In this document: positions 26,364 through 34,444 of the stretch, piece after piece
Layout: every line of letters starts with the position of its first letter
Position numbering within the stretch: position 1 is the first letter of the stretch
DNA from: Fervidicoccaceae archaeon
Lineage (GTDB): Archaea > Thermoproteota > Thermoprotei_A > Sulfolobales > Fervidicoccaceae
Reading direction: 5' to 3'
Length of the DNA: 64,000 nt
NCBI GenBank assembly: GCA_038878695.1
Contig: JAVZVD010000001.1
Span: 62,001-126,000 of the forward strand
Program-made: the position numbers and the translations under genes
Notes under the pieces: generated by a model
The model's input: only the letters and a program-made list of their open reading frames with translations
Database searches by the model: none
What the model was told of the DNA's origin: nothing

Positions 26364-28394
26364 TTACGCGACCGTAGCGCCTCTCAGCTCCTCGAGGGCG
26401 ACCCTAACCTCCTCGAGAGCGGTCTCGTCCTCTATCGTGGAGAGATCGCCGGGGGGCCGCCCCGTCGCGATCGCCCTCAACACTCTCCTCATTATCTTGC
26501 CGCTCCTCGTCTTGGGGAGCTTCCTCACGAAGAAGATCCTCGATGGGATGGCCACCGGACCGTATTTCCTCCTGACCCATTCTCGAAGCTCATCCGCGAC
26601 CCCGCTCGAGGGCTCGAAGCCCTCCTTCAGTACGACGAACGCTATAGGGACCTCGCCCTTTATGGCGTCCGGCACGCCGACTACGGCCGACTCGGCCACC
26701 TTGTAGTGAGAGGCTATGATGCTCTCCAACTCGTAGGTTCCGATCCTGTGCCCCGCCACTTTAAGGACCTCGTCTGCTCTGCCCAGCACCCAGATGTAGC
26801 CATCTCTATCTTTTATCGCGTAGTCTCCTGTGTAAAACCAGCGAGTTCCGGGGAACTTGCTAAAGTATACCCTCGCGTAGAGCTCCGGGTCTCCCCACAC
26901 GCCCGTCGGGGGACCCGGCATCCCGGGCCAAGGCCTCTTGATGACGAGATATCCCTTCGTCTCGGGCGGGAGGCTCTCGCCCTTCTCGCCGACGACGTCC
27001 GCCTCCACGCCGGGCAGGGGGAGGCCGTTGGTGCCCGGCTTCAGGGGGATGAGAGCCAGGCCGGGGGCGTGGCTTATCATTATGCCCCCTGTCTCGGTCA
27101 TCCACCACGTGGAGCCCACGGGACAGCGCTTCTCGCCCACGACCTCGAAGAGCCAGCGCCACGCCGAGGGATTTATCGGCTCCCCAACGGTGTGGATGAT
27201 CCTCAGAGTGCTCCGATCGTGTCTCTTGACGTATTCGTCGCCAAACCTCATGAGCATTCTGACGGCCGTGGGCGATGTGTAGAATATCGTGACGCCGTAC
27301 CTCTCGATTATGGACCAGAACCTATCGGGCTCCGGGTAATCGGGGGCTCCCTCGTACATCACCACGGTGGTTCCCTCGATGAGGGGGCCGAAGACCACGT
27401 ACGAGTGCCCCGTTATCCAGCCTATGTCGGCCGTGCAGAAGTACACGTCCTCGTCGCGAACGTCGAAGACAAACTTCATAGTGGCGTGAAGTATCGTAGC
27501 GTAGCCGCCGTTGTCGTGTATTATGCCCTTGGGCTTTCCCGTCGTGCCCGACGTGTATAGAACGAAAAGCGGGTGGTCGCTCTCGAGGGGCTCGGGCTCC
27601 ACGTAGGCCGATGTGGGAGCTCCACGTAACAGATCATCGTACCACCAATCTCTGCCCTCAACCATGTTGACCTCATTGGAGTTCAGCCTTTTGACCACGA
27701 TGACGTTCTTGATGCTTGGACAACGCTCGACCATCTCGTCGGCAACGCTCTTGAGCCTCACGACTCTGCCGCGCCTGTAGAAGCCGTCGGCGGTCACCAG
27801 GAGCGTAGCGCCGAGGTCGTTGATCCTCGCTGCCGCCACCTCGGCCGCGAATCCGCTGAATATCACGGTGAAGATCACGCCGAGCCTAGCGGCCGCCAGC
27901 ATGAATATGGGAAGCTCCGGTATCATGGGCATGTAGAAGGCTATTTTGTCTCCCTTCTTCAGTCCGAACTGCTTCTTGAGCACGTACGCCGTTCGATTTA
28001 CGGCTCTCCAGAGGTCGTAGTAGGTGAGCTTGACGACCTCCTTCGGCTCGCCGTGAGGATCGACGGGCTCTCCCTCCCATATCAGAGCTAGCTTGTTCTT
28101 CCTCCATCCGCGAACGTGTCTGTCGAGGGCGAGATACGATAGATTGATCTTGCCGCCAACGAACCATCTATAGACGTGCTCGTGCTCTCCCGGCTCGATG
28201 ACCCTGCTCCACGGGGCGAACCAATCGAGCTCCCTGGCGATCCTAGCCCAGTGCTCCTCGTAAGCCTCGAGGCTATTGGCGTGCAGCTCCTCGTAGGCCT
28301 CGATCCTCACGTGCTTGCCTCGCCAGTTCTCGAGCTCTATCTTCTCGTCGAAGGGTAGCGTGGCCTCTATGGGGGACGCGTCGCGCTCCTCCAA
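26364..28394 (-). CDS. acs: AMP-forming acetyl-CoA (short-chain acyl-CoA) synthetase
   Basis: About 676 aa. The adenylate motif is LYTSGTTGKPKGIIHD, followed by WWMTETGGIMIS, YTGDYAIKDRDGYIWVLGR and the C-terminal PKTRSGKIMRR with the Lys that adenylates the substrate. The best substrate guess is acetate; propionate or 3-hydroxypropionate cannot be excluded. The open frame runs 27 codons further to 28475, but that stretch is AT-rich, codes for residues unlike the rest (NYLNSLIK) and contains the best TATA box. So I start at the TTG at 28392-28394, behind GGAGGG and GGTG. ASADH lies upstream in the same direction. Confidence 0.92.
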   Translation of the reverse strand: MEERDASPIEATLPFDEKIELENWRGKHVRIEAYEELHANSLEAYEEHWARIARELDWFAPWSRVIEPGEHEHVYRWFVGGKINLSYLALDRHVRGWRKNKLALIWEGEPVDPHGEPKEVVKLTYYDLWRAVNRTAYVLKKQFGLKKGDKIAFYMPMIPELPIFMLAAARLGVIFTVIFSGFAAEVAAARINDLGATLLVTADGFYRRGRVVRLKSVADEMVERCPSIKNVIVVKRLNSNEVNMVEGRDWWYDDLLRGAPTSAYVEPEPLESDHPLFVLYTSGTTGKPKGIIHDNGGYATILHATMKFVFDVRDEDVYFCTADIGWITGHSYVVFGPLIEGTTVVMYEGAPDYPEPDRFWSIIERYGVTIFYTSPTAVRMLMRFGDEYVKRHDRSTLRIIHTVGEPINPSAWRWLFEVVGEKRCPVGSTWWMTETGGIMISHAPGLALIPLKPGTNGLPLPGVEADVVGEKGESLPPETKGYLVIKRPWPGMPGPPTGVWGDPELYARVYFSKFPGTRWFYTGDYAIKDRDGYIWVLGRADEVLKVAGHRIGTYELESIIASHYKVAESAVVGVPDAIKGEVPIAFVVLKEGFEPSSGVADELREWVRRKYGPVAIPSRIFFVRKLPKTRSGKIMRRVLRAIATGRPPGDLSTIEDETALEEVRVALEELRGATVA

Positions 28395-28446
28395 AAACGC
28401 AGCACCGTTTCCCTCCGCTAGGACGCGTTTAATAAGTGAATTTAGA

Positions 28447-28455
28447 TAATTTAAA
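28447..28455 (-). promoter_or_regulatory. TATA box for the acyl-CoA synthetase gene
   Basis: TTTAAATTA on minus, in the most AT-rich stretch of this part of the window. It predicts a start near 28425 and a 30-nt leader with GGAGGG before the TTG at 28394. Confidence 0.5.
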
Positions 28456-28527
28456 TCTCTCAAATTCTCAAGCAACTAATATCTCAATTTTAATCGTTAG
28501 TAGTCTATCGATCGCTAATCGAGATTC

Positions 28528-29604
28528 TCAGACCACGAGCCCGAGCTTTATCAGCAGCTCGGCTATGAGCAGGCCAGTGCCGGCAGCTCCCCGCACGAGA
28601 TTGTTGCCCAGCACCACCATCTTGAAGCCGTTCTCCAGAGCCCGATCGAGTCGGAGCCTACCCACGACGACGCTCATGCCCGAGCCCTCGCTCCTATCGA
28701 GCCTCGGCTGAGGCCTGTCGACCTCCCTTCTAACGACGATCGGCCTGGACGGGGCCGATGGGAGTCCCAGGCCTCGTATCTTGTTGGCGCTGAAGGACTC
28801 GAGCGCTTCAATTACCTCCTCCGGCGAGGCGCTCCTGCTCAGCTCGACGAAAACGTTCTCGAGGTGGCCCTCTAACACGGGCACGCGGTTGCACGAGGCG
28901 CTCACGCGGACAGAAGCCGGCGAGACCTCGCTCCCTCTCAACACCCCCAAGACCTTCGGAGCTTCTCTCTCTATCTTCTCCTCCTCACCCTCTATGAACG
29001 GCACAATGTTATCTATTATCGACATCGAGGGGACCCCTCTCAGGCCCGCCCCCGACACAGACTGCATGGTCGAGACTATGACGCGCTTGAGGCCGAACTC
29101 GTCTAAGAGGGGCTTCAGGGCCAGCGTCAATATCGCCGTGGTGCAGTTCGGGACCTTGAGTATCCCTCCGCCCCACCCTCGCCTCCTGTGCTGTTCCTTT
29201 AACAACTCGACGTGATCGGCGTTTACCTCGGGGTTGAGGAGAGGAACGTCCGGGTCCAATCTCATGGGGCTCGCGTTCGAGACTACATATATGCCGGCTC
29301 GCGCAAGCTCCGGCTCTATGCGCTCAGCGTCATCGGGCGGCAGAGCCGAGAATGCTATCGATATTCCCCTGCGCTTCAGCTTCTCGACCGACGTCTCCTC
29401 GACCAGAGTGCTTGAGAGCTCCTCTGGTACGCATGATTCGCCGCACCAAGCGACCTCTCGATAGGGTTTCCCAACGCTCTTCTCCGAGCCCGTGAGGGCC
29501 ACTATCTCGAGCCAAGGATGACGGGCCGCGAGCTCGACGAACTTGTGGCCCACGAGGCCGCCGGCTCCTAGGACGGCCACGGGGATCTTCAAGGCGAGAG
29601 GCAC
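28528..29604 (-). CDS. asd: Aspartate-semialdehyde dehydrogenase
   Basis: 358 aa. NADP-dependent reduction of aspartyl phosphate in the Lys/Thr/Met pathway. AVLGAGGLVGHKFVEL is the nucleotide-binding start, KVPNCTTAILTLAL carries the catalytic Cys, and HLENVFVELS holds the active-site His. The same fold includes the malonyl/succinyl-CoA reductases of Sulfolobales, where PLCTA replaces PNCTT; the motif here points to ASADH. The neighbour downstream is an acyl-CoA synthetase, but nothing else of the 3-hydroxypropionate/4-hydroxybutyrate cycle is near. Confidence 0.9.
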   Translation of the reverse strand: MPLALKIPVAVLGAGGLVGHKFVELAARHPWLEIVALTGSEKSVGKPYREVAWCGESCVPEELSSTLVEETSVEKLKRRGISIAFSALPPDDAERIEPELARAGIYVVSNASPMRLDPDVPLLNPEVNADHVELLKEQHRRRGWGGGILKVPNCTTAILTLALKPLLDEFGLKRVIVSTMQSVSGAGLRGVPSMSIIDNIVPFIEGEEEKIEREAPKVLGVLRGSEVSPASVRVSASCNRVPVLEGHLENVFVELSRSASPEEVIEALESFSANKIRGLGLPSAPSRPIVVRREVDRPQPRLDRSEGSGMSVVVGRLRLDRALENGFKMVVLGNNLVRGAAGTGLLIAELLIKLGLVV

Positions 29605-29632
29605 CGACGCCGGTTCTCGGAGCTCAGCCCCC

Positions 29633-30322
29633 TTAAATCTCAGCGCCTCGAGCCGGAGCGGCCCTTCTCCTCTCCCTCACATACCTACCCATTAGAGTAA
29701 GCCTAGAATAACTCTCGGAGATTTCCTCCCAATCTCTGAGGCCCTCGCTGTAGCTCTCGAGAAAGGACCTCATGAACACTTCTTTGAGCGAGGGGTGCGT
29801 GCTCGAGACGGCGCGCTCGAGCACTCTGATGTCCACGGCCTTATCCTCCGGTCTGCCGCTGTAGTACGAGAGACCGAAGTCTATGAGGTAGAGGGGGCCC
29901 TCGTCGGATACGATGACGTTCGACGTAGTGAGGTCGCCGTGGATTATATCGGCGTTGTGGAGGCTCCTCACGACTTCTCCAAGCTCGCGCGCTCTCTCCT
30001 CGGCCCACTCCGGGCTCCTCGCCCCCAGCTCGTCGCGTAGCAGGGGGCCACGCAAATATTCCATGACTATGAGCCCCCTCTCGGGATCGACGTAGAGGGG
30101 GAGAGGGGCTCTTACTCCGGCTCTGCTCGCGTCAAACAGTATTTTGGCTTCTTGCACGGTCCTCTTATATACCAGTCTCCTCGCCAGCCTCGAGTCCATA
30201 TATGGCTTAAGGAATCTGATCTTCACCACGACCCTCCTGCCCATATAGGTGGAGAGGTAGAGGTTAGACTCCGCTCCCCACGCGAGGGGCTCGAGGGGCC
30301 GAGGCCACTTTAGGCTCTCCAC
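29633..30322 (-). CDS. bud32: KEOPS complex kinase/ATPase Bud32
   Basis: 229 aa small RIO-like kinase. WGAESNLYL (glycine-loop equivalent), VVVKIRFLKPY (Lys), IIHGDLTTSNVIV (catalytic loop) and LIDFGLSYYS (metal Asp) are present. KEOPS makes the t6A base in tRNAs reading ANN codons; Bud32 supports Kae1. Its GTG start overlaps the kae1 end by 13 nt. In some archaea the two are one fused protein; here they are separate. The C-terminal Arg-rich tail is usual. Confidence 0.94.
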   Translation of the reverse strand: MESLKWPRPLEPLAWGAESNLYLSTYMGRRVVVKIRFLKPYMDSRLARRLVYKRTVQEAKILFDASRAGVRAPLPLYVDPERGLIVMEYLRGPLLRDELGARSPEWAEERARELGEVVRSLHNADIIHGDLTTSNVIVSDEGPLYLIDFGLSYYSGRPEDKAVDIRVLERAVSSTHPSLKEVFMRSFLESYSEGLRDWEEISESYSRLTLMGRYVRERRRAAPARGAEI

Positions 30323-31317
30323 GGCACCTCGACCTCATCTACTCTCCACCTCTGCGCGACGAGAGCCTTCTCGGGGTCAACCCGCACGCCGCGGAGGTGA
30401 GCCAGGACCCCGGTCCACGCGATCATAGCACCGTTATCGCCCGCGTACTCCGGGGGTACGCCGTAGAACTTCGCCCCGTGCGACTCTGCCATGACCTTGA
30501 GCTTCTCCCGAAGCTGCTCGCTAGCCGCGACGCCGCCGGTCAACAGAACCTCCTTCTTCCCCGTGTGGGCCAGGCCTCTCTCCGCCACTTCGGTGACCAT
30601 GGAGAAGCTGATCTCGACGAGGCTTCGGCAGATCTCGGGAAGGCTCGAGGGTCTCTCTCTCAGCATCTTGAGAGCCGCGGTCAGCAGACCAGAAAACGAG
30701 ACGTCCTGGCCCTTAACGACGTAGGGCAGATCGAGCAGCTCCTCCCCACGCGCCTCGCTGGAGCAGAGGTGAACCACGTGAACTCCCCCCTTCACGTAAG
30801 GAGGCGCCAGGCCCGCCTCTCGGGCGAACGTGTCGAGCAGGTTCCCCAGCGCCACATCGAGGGTCTCGCCGAAGGTCCTATACTTACCCTCCTTGAATGC
30901 TATCACCGCGGTGTTGCCGCCCGAGACATAGACTACGAGAGGATCCTCGAAGCCCGACAATAGAATCCCTATCTCGATGTGGGCCACGGCGTGGTTGACC
31001 GGAACGAGAGGCTTCTCGTAATACGCGGCGAGCGCTCTGGCCACCGTAGCCCCAACTCTAAGGCAGGGGCCCATGCCGGGCCCGAGCGCCACGGCCACGG
31101 CGTCTATTTCGTCCATTCCGAGCCTCGAGGCCTTGAGAGCCTCCTCGAGCACGCCCGGGGCGTTCTCGGCTAAGAACCTCGAGGCCTCCCTCGGGTGAAT
31201 GCCCCCGGAGGCCGGGACGTATCTCCTATTGACGTTGGCCAGGAGGTGAGGAGGTTTATTGCTGGCGACCCCGACCCCGATCGTGTGAGCCGTCGACTCT
31301 ATGCCTAGGACGATCAC
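30310..31317 (-). CDS. kae1: tRNA threonylcarbamoyladenosine synthase Kae1
   Basis: 335 aa, the catalytic ASKHA-fold subunit of KEOPS. VLGIESTAHTIGVGV starts the protein; HAVAHIEIG supplies the metal-binding His pair and YAGDNGAMIAW the Asp. I choose the GTG at 31315-31317, which overlaps the S27ae stop as GTGA and gives the usual start EVIVLGIEST. Upstream codons in the same frame lie inside the S27ae gene. Gene order S24e-S27ae-Kae1-Bud32 ties tRNA modification to ribosome genes, as in several archaea. Confidence 0.95.
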   Translation of the reverse strand: MIVLGIESTAHTIGVGVASNKPPHLLANVNRRYVPASGGIHPREASRFLAENAPGVLEEALKASRLGMDEIDAVAVALGPGMGPCLRVGATVARALAAYYEKPLVPVNHAVAHIEIGILLSGFEDPLVVYVSGGNTAVIAFKEGKYRTFGETLDVALGNLLDTFAREAGLAPPYVKGGVHVVHLCSSEARGEELLDLPYVVKGQDVSFSGLLTAALKMLRERPSSLPEICRSLVEISFSMVTEVAERGLAHTGKKEVLLTGGVAASEQLREKLKVMAESHGAKFYGVPPEYAGDNGAMIAWTGVLAHLRGVRVDPEKALVAQRWRVDEVEVPWRA

Positions 31318-31484
31318 TTCCTTGTCTCCAGGAACTCCGTGTAGCCGCATGCTCCGCAGTGCCACCTAGCTACGGGCTTTTCGTGGCGACCCATTATATT
31401 ACCACATCTGGGGCACTTCTTGTTCTTCAACCTTATCTTACCGGTCTTATAGTCGAACTCATAGAGCTTGTGGACGTGAGCCAA
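31314..31484 (-). CDS. rps27ae: Ribosomal protein S27ae (short zinc protein)
   Basis: 56 aa, easily missed because it is so short. The reading frame gives VHKLYEFDYKTGKIRLKNKK, then CPRCGNIMGRH and WHCGACGYTEF: two CxxC pairs of the S27ae zinc finger. The TTG start (31482-31484) lies right behind GGAGGT and eight bases past the S24e stop. The stop overlaps the kae1 start. The eukaryotic homologue is fused to ubiquitin; here, as in other archaea, it is free. Confidence 0.9.
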   Translation of the reverse strand: MAHVHKLYEFDYKTGKIRLKNKKCPRCGNIMGRHEKPVARWHCGACGYTEFLETRK

Positions 31485-31491
31485 GACCTCC

Positions 31492-31869
31492 TCACGCTCT
31501 CTTGCTCCTCTCCGCGTTCCTCCTCACGACGTGCTCGGGCTCGATCTTCAGAGCTAGCTGAGCGTCGTCGTATACGTGCACCGTGGCTCGCGAGACCGCC
31601 GCTCCGTACTCCGTCAGGAGCCTCCTAATATAGAGCCTCTCGATCTCGACCCTCAGCACTTTAGCTAGCAGAGCCCTTAGCTCCGCCAGAGGAGGAGTGC
31701 CTCGGCCCGCGTGGTGTATCGCGAGGACGTACTCGGTCCTCCCCAGGAGGTTGTTCCTCTTCTCGCTCACCACGACAGCGCTTAGGTCTTCGCTTAAGCG
31801 AAGCGCCGGGGCCTCTTCCGCTCGCAAAGCGCAGCGCCTCGATTTCTGGCTCTTCCTCGACGTCTCCAC
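31492..31869 (-). CDS. rps24e: Ribosomal protein S24e
   Basis: 125 aa as read from GTG 31869. The S24e core is [22 protein letters not shown], then [27 protein letters not shown]. About 25 residues precede the core. A TTG at 31827 is a shorter start, and the predicted transcription start (about 31869) makes the long form leaderless at best. First gene of the minus-strand operon to Bud32, divergent from L15e. Confidence 0.9.
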   Translation of the reverse strand: METSRKSQKSRRCALRAEEAPALRLSEDLSAVVVSEKRNNLLGRTEYVLAIHHAGRGTPPLAELRALLAKVLRVEIERLYIRRLLTEYGAAVSRATVHVYDDAQLALKIEPEHVVRRNAERSKRA

Positions 31870-31889
31870 GATGAGGGGCTCTCGGCTCT

Positions 31890-31922
31890 TAAAAATCTGG
31901 CGGAGCGGCGGAAATTTGATAA
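31890..31922. promoter_or_regulatory. Divergent promoters of S24e and L15e
   Basis: Two AT patches lie in the 118-bp gap. On minus, GATTTTTAAGAG (about 31889-31900) predicts the S24e start near 31869. On plus, AAATTTGATAAG (about 31912-31923) predicts the L15e start near 31940. Confidence 0.45.
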
Positions 31923-31987
31923 GAGCGGGCGCGCGATTCCTCGCGAGCTCGGGGAAATGGCGCGAGCGCCGGCGGAGATGGCCGAGG

Positions 31988-32638
31988 ATGACTAAGTCCG
32001 CGTACCACTACATGGGTGAACTGTGGAAGCGGGAGATCAAGGGGGAGGAAGAGCTGAGGGAGCTAGTTAAGCAGAGGCTAATGCAGTGGAGGCGAGAGCC
32101 CTCGATCGTGCGCGTCGACAAGCCGACGAGGATCGACAGAGCGAGGGCCCTCGGCTACAAGGCCAAGGTCGGAGTCGTCGTGGTCAGAGTTAGGGTCAGA
32201 AAGGGGGGCAGGAGGAAGGAGAGGCCCAACTCCGGGAGGAGGCCGAAGAGGATGGGAGTCTACGGCTACGCCCCGGCGAAGAGTCTGAGGCTCATAGCCG
32301 AGGAGAGGGCCGCTAGGAAATACCCAAACATGGAGGTCCTCAACAGCTATTACGTGGGCGAGGACGGGGTGCACGAGTGGTACGAGGTCATATTGGTGGA
32401 CCCGAATCACCCCGCCATTAAGAGCGACCCGGAGCTCAAGTGGATCGCCGAGCCGGCCAATAGGAGGAGAGTCTTCAGAGGGCTGACTAGCGCCGGCAAG
32501 AAGATGAGAGGGCTCAGGAAGTCGCGGGGCCTGAGAGGGACTGTCAAACAAAAGTGGAAGAGGAAAGCCAGAGAGAGGGAGGAGAAGAGGAGACACGAGG
32601 CAAGCCGAGGAGCGAGGGTCGTCGCCCCCTCCGAGTAG
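31988..32638 (+). CDS. rpl15e: Ribosomal protein L15e
   Basis: 216 aa, very basic. [13 protein letters not shown] at the start, [40 protein letters not shown], and the basic tail after [16 protein letters not shown] are all standard. Start is ATG 31988; upstream open codons are not conserved. It leads the plus-strand group COG1325-Rpp30-Pop5-PsmA, the front end of the archaeal exosome/proteasome superoperon. Confidence 0.95.
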   Translation: MTKSAYHYMGELWKREIKGEEELRELVKQRLMQWRREPSIVRVDKPTRIDRARALGYKAKVGVVVVRVRVRKGGRRKERPNSGRRPKRMGVYGYAPAKSLRLIAEERAARKYPNMEVLNSYYVGEDGVHEWYEVILVDPNHPAIKSDPELKWIAEPANRRRVFRGLTSAGKKMRGLRKSRGLRGTVKQKWKRKAREREEKRRHEASRGARVVAPSE

Positions 32639-32689
32639 ACTCTAAATAAGCCGCTCACGCTTACTCGAGGCTGGCGGCGAAGAGGCGCC

Positions 32690-33142
32690 GTGACGAGTGG
32701 AGCTAATCGGGGCTGCCGCGCCTCGTCCCTCGAGATCGCGGTCATTCAACACGCCACCGAGAGCAGAGAGAAGATACTCGCCGCTCTCGCGCTCATTCTA
32801 CCTCCCCCCCTCATGTCCGCGGCCCGCGCGGAGGAGCGCCGCATCGAGGGCCACTACGGCAATCCCATCTCGTACTTGAGGTGGAGGCTCGAGGGAGAGA
32901 AAGCGTGCGAGGTCCTCGAGATCCTGGCCAGAGCGCTGGACGAGGCCTCGAGGTCTCTGCTCAGAGCGACCGCGAGAGAGAGGGTCGAGGGCGCCTCAAC
33001 TCTCCACCTCAGGCTCCACAAGCACGAGCTGGGAAGAGGAAGAGCCGTCCTGTGGGAAGGCGACGAAACGGTGAAGATCGTGGCGAGATTCCGGAGCCGC
33101 AGAGCTCTCGACGAATTCATTGAGCGTCTCTCGAGCGTGTAG
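32690..33142 (+). CDS. Predicted RNA-binding protein of the exosome superoperon (COG1325/DUF54)
   Basis: 150 aa. EGHYGNPISYLRWRLEG and STLHLRLHKHELGRGRAVLWEGDETVKIVARF match the COG1325 family, long predicted to be an exosome-associated RNA-binding protein because of its gene neighbourhood. No activity has been firmly assigned as far as I know. GTG start at 32690; a TATA-like CTAAATAAG at about 32641-32649 may allow separate transcription from L15e. It ends six bases before the Rpp30 start. Confidence 0.85.
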   Translation: MTSGANRGCRASSLEIAVIQHATESREKILAALALILPPPLMSAARAEERRIEGHYGNPISYLRWRLEGEKACEVLEILARALDEASRSLLRATARERVEGASTLHLRLHKHELGRGRAVLWEGDETVKIVARFRSRRALDEFIERLSSV

Positions 33143-33146
33143 AACC

Positions 33147-33773
33147 TTGTGGGTGGACCTCTACGTTCGACCCGAGGACGAGGCCGAGCTCGAGGAAATG
33201 CTCTCTCTCCACAGGAGAATGGGCTACAAGATCGTCGGAGTTGACAAGGGATTCTTGCAGACGAGGGGAGAGGTCGCGCTGATCGCCTCTCGCGAACTCG
33301 GAGTCAAGATCATCCCCGTGGAGGTCTTAGAGCCGCGCAACGTTGGAGAGGCCAGAGCCGCTCTGAGGAGGGTGAGGAGAGGAGAGCTGACCCTCGGGAG
33401 GCCTCGCAACCCTCAACTGTTCAGGCTCTTCTCCCGCGACAGTAGAGTAAGAGTCCTAGAGGTATGCCCCAAGCTCTCGTGGGGGATAGACGCTCCGGGA
33501 GCAGAGCTCATGAGGCGAGGCTCCACGGTGATCGGGGTCGACCTATCGCTCCTGCTCGAGAGGGTCGAAAGGCTGGCCTGGCTCTCGGAGCTCATAGCGA
33601 GGGCGACGAAGCACGCCGTTCCCCTGACCGTCTACAGCGGAGCGAGGACGTGGGACATGCTTTGGCACCCAGCGCACGTCAGGGCTCTCGTAGAGTCGCT
33701 CGGCTTCCCCGGCTCTCTCGCCGCTAGCGCTCTGAGGCCAGCGTTCATCGAGTTGACGGAGCTGAGAGCTTGA
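33147..33773 (+). CDS. rnp3: RNase P protein component 3 (Rpp30)
   Basis: About 208 aa TIM-barrel-like protein of archaeal RNase P. LWVDLYVRP opens the protein, VRVLEVCPK and YSGARTWDML occur in family order. With Pop5, encoded next, it forms the subcomplex that stimulates the catalytic domain of RNase P RNA. I start at TTG 33147, just after the COG1325 stop; the TTG at 33120 would overlap that gene by 23 nt. Presence of Rpp30 and Pop5 separates this organism from Pyrobaculum-like archaea with reduced RNase P. Confidence 0.9.
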   Translation: MWVDLYVRPEDEAELEEMLSLHRRMGYKIVGVDKGFLQTRGEVALIASRELGVKIIPVEVLEPRNVGEARAALRRVRRGELTLGRPRNPQLFRLFSRDSRVRVLEVCPKLSWGIDAPGAELMRRGSTVIGVDLSLLLERVERLAWLSELIARATKHAVPLTVYSGARTWDMLWHPAHVRALVESLGFPGSLAASALRPAFIELTELRA

Positions 33774-34255
33774 GCCTCGAGCTCTACTTGGCTGCGACGG
33801 CTCTCGCCGCCTCCACAGTGAGTCTGGCTCTAGCGCTCAGGAGCCGAGGCCTCTGCGGCCGCGCGATGAGGGCGGTCAAGGAGATCGCGGCCGCGCTAGA
33901 GGGAGTGGGCTCGCGGCCTCTCCGCGCCCCCCTCGCTAGGAGGAAGAGATACGTCGTGTTCAGAGCGGTGAGCTCCGGTCCTCTGAGGCCGGAGGAAGTC
34001 GAGAAGGCCCTCGAGGCCTCGCTCGCGGAGCTCTTCGGGAGGCCGGCCCTCGCCGAGAGCAGACTCGAGCTCGTCTTCTACGATGAGAAGACCGGCTATG
34101 GCGTCCTCAGAGTAGCCAGGGCCTGGAGGAGCCGCGTTCTACTCGCCACGGCTCTGGCGAGGAGGGTCGGCGAACGCAGGATCTTCGTGGTCCCCGTCAA
34201 GATCACGGGAAGCGCGAAGAGAGCCAGAGAGCTCGTCGCTGAGCTGACCAGATAG
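33770..34255 (+). CDS. rnp2: RNase P protein component 2 (Pop5) with a hydrophobic N-terminal extension
   Basis: 161 aa. The Pop5 core begins about residue 60: RYVVFRAVSSGPLRPEEVEKALE, LAELFG, LVFYDEKTGYGVLRVARAW. It is preceded by a segment rich in Leu/Ala, LELYLAATALAASTVSLALA, that looks like a membrane helix. The TTG start overlaps the Rpp30 stop (TTGA). If the true start were the internal ATG at 33866, the hydrophobic part would be absent, but no ribosome site is obvious there. A membrane-tethered RNase P subunit would be unusual. Confidence 0.87.
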   Translation: MSLELYLAATALAASTVSLALALRSRGLCGRAMRAVKEIAAALEGVGSRPLRAPLARRKRYVVFRAVSSGPLRPEEVEKALEASLAELFGRPALAESRLELVFYDEKTGYGVLRVARAWRSRVLLATALARRVGERRIFVVPVKITGSAKRARELVAELTR

Positions 34256-34309
34256 CGCTTCCGTTTATTACCGTCCTCCGCGCTAATATCGAGCGGAGAC
34301 CCCCGGTCG

Positions 34310-34368
34310 ATGATGAGGCCGCTCCAGTGAACGAGGCCACGGCCAATGAACTCCTCGCGACGATCTGA
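34310..34368 (+). ncRNA. Candidate C/D box guide RNA
   Basis: Weak candidate. In the 190-bp gap between Pop5 and psmA, a C box ATGATGA (34310-34316) and a D box CTGA (34365-34368) are 59 nt apart end to end, the size of archaeal C/D sRNAs. Internal boxes are poor: GTGA (34327-34330) as D' and AATGAA (34345-34350) as C', with more than the usual 3-5 nt between them. A TATA-like TTTATTA (34263-34269) precedes it. I could not match the guide regions to rRNA by eye. Confidence 0.22.
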
Positions 34369-34393
34369 GCGCGCTTCGAGCCGAGGAGTCAGC

Positions 34394-34404
34394 ATTTAAT
34401 AAGG
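34394..34404 (+). promoter_or_regulatory. TATA box for psmA
   Basis: CATTTAATAAGG on plus, about 45 nt before the psmA GTG. Predicted start near 34420, with GGGGGAGGGG in the leader. Confidence 0.55.
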
Positions 34405-34444
34405 CGGCGCTCTGCAACCGTTGCCGGGGGAGGGGCGAAGCGGA

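Noticed and set aside
26337-27560. A 407-codon open frame on plus opposite the acyl-CoA synthetase
   Set aside because: It mirrors the GC-rich codons of a well-conserved gene on minus and shows no protein family features. The same holds for most long open frames opposite real genes here.
26364-29604. Part of the 3-hydroxypropionate/4-hydroxybutyrate carbon cycle (acyl-CoA synthetase next to an ASADH/malonyl-CoA reductase relative)
   Set aside because: The dehydrogenase has the PNCTT motif of ASADH, not the PLCTA form, and no carboxylase, mutase or dehydratase gene is close.
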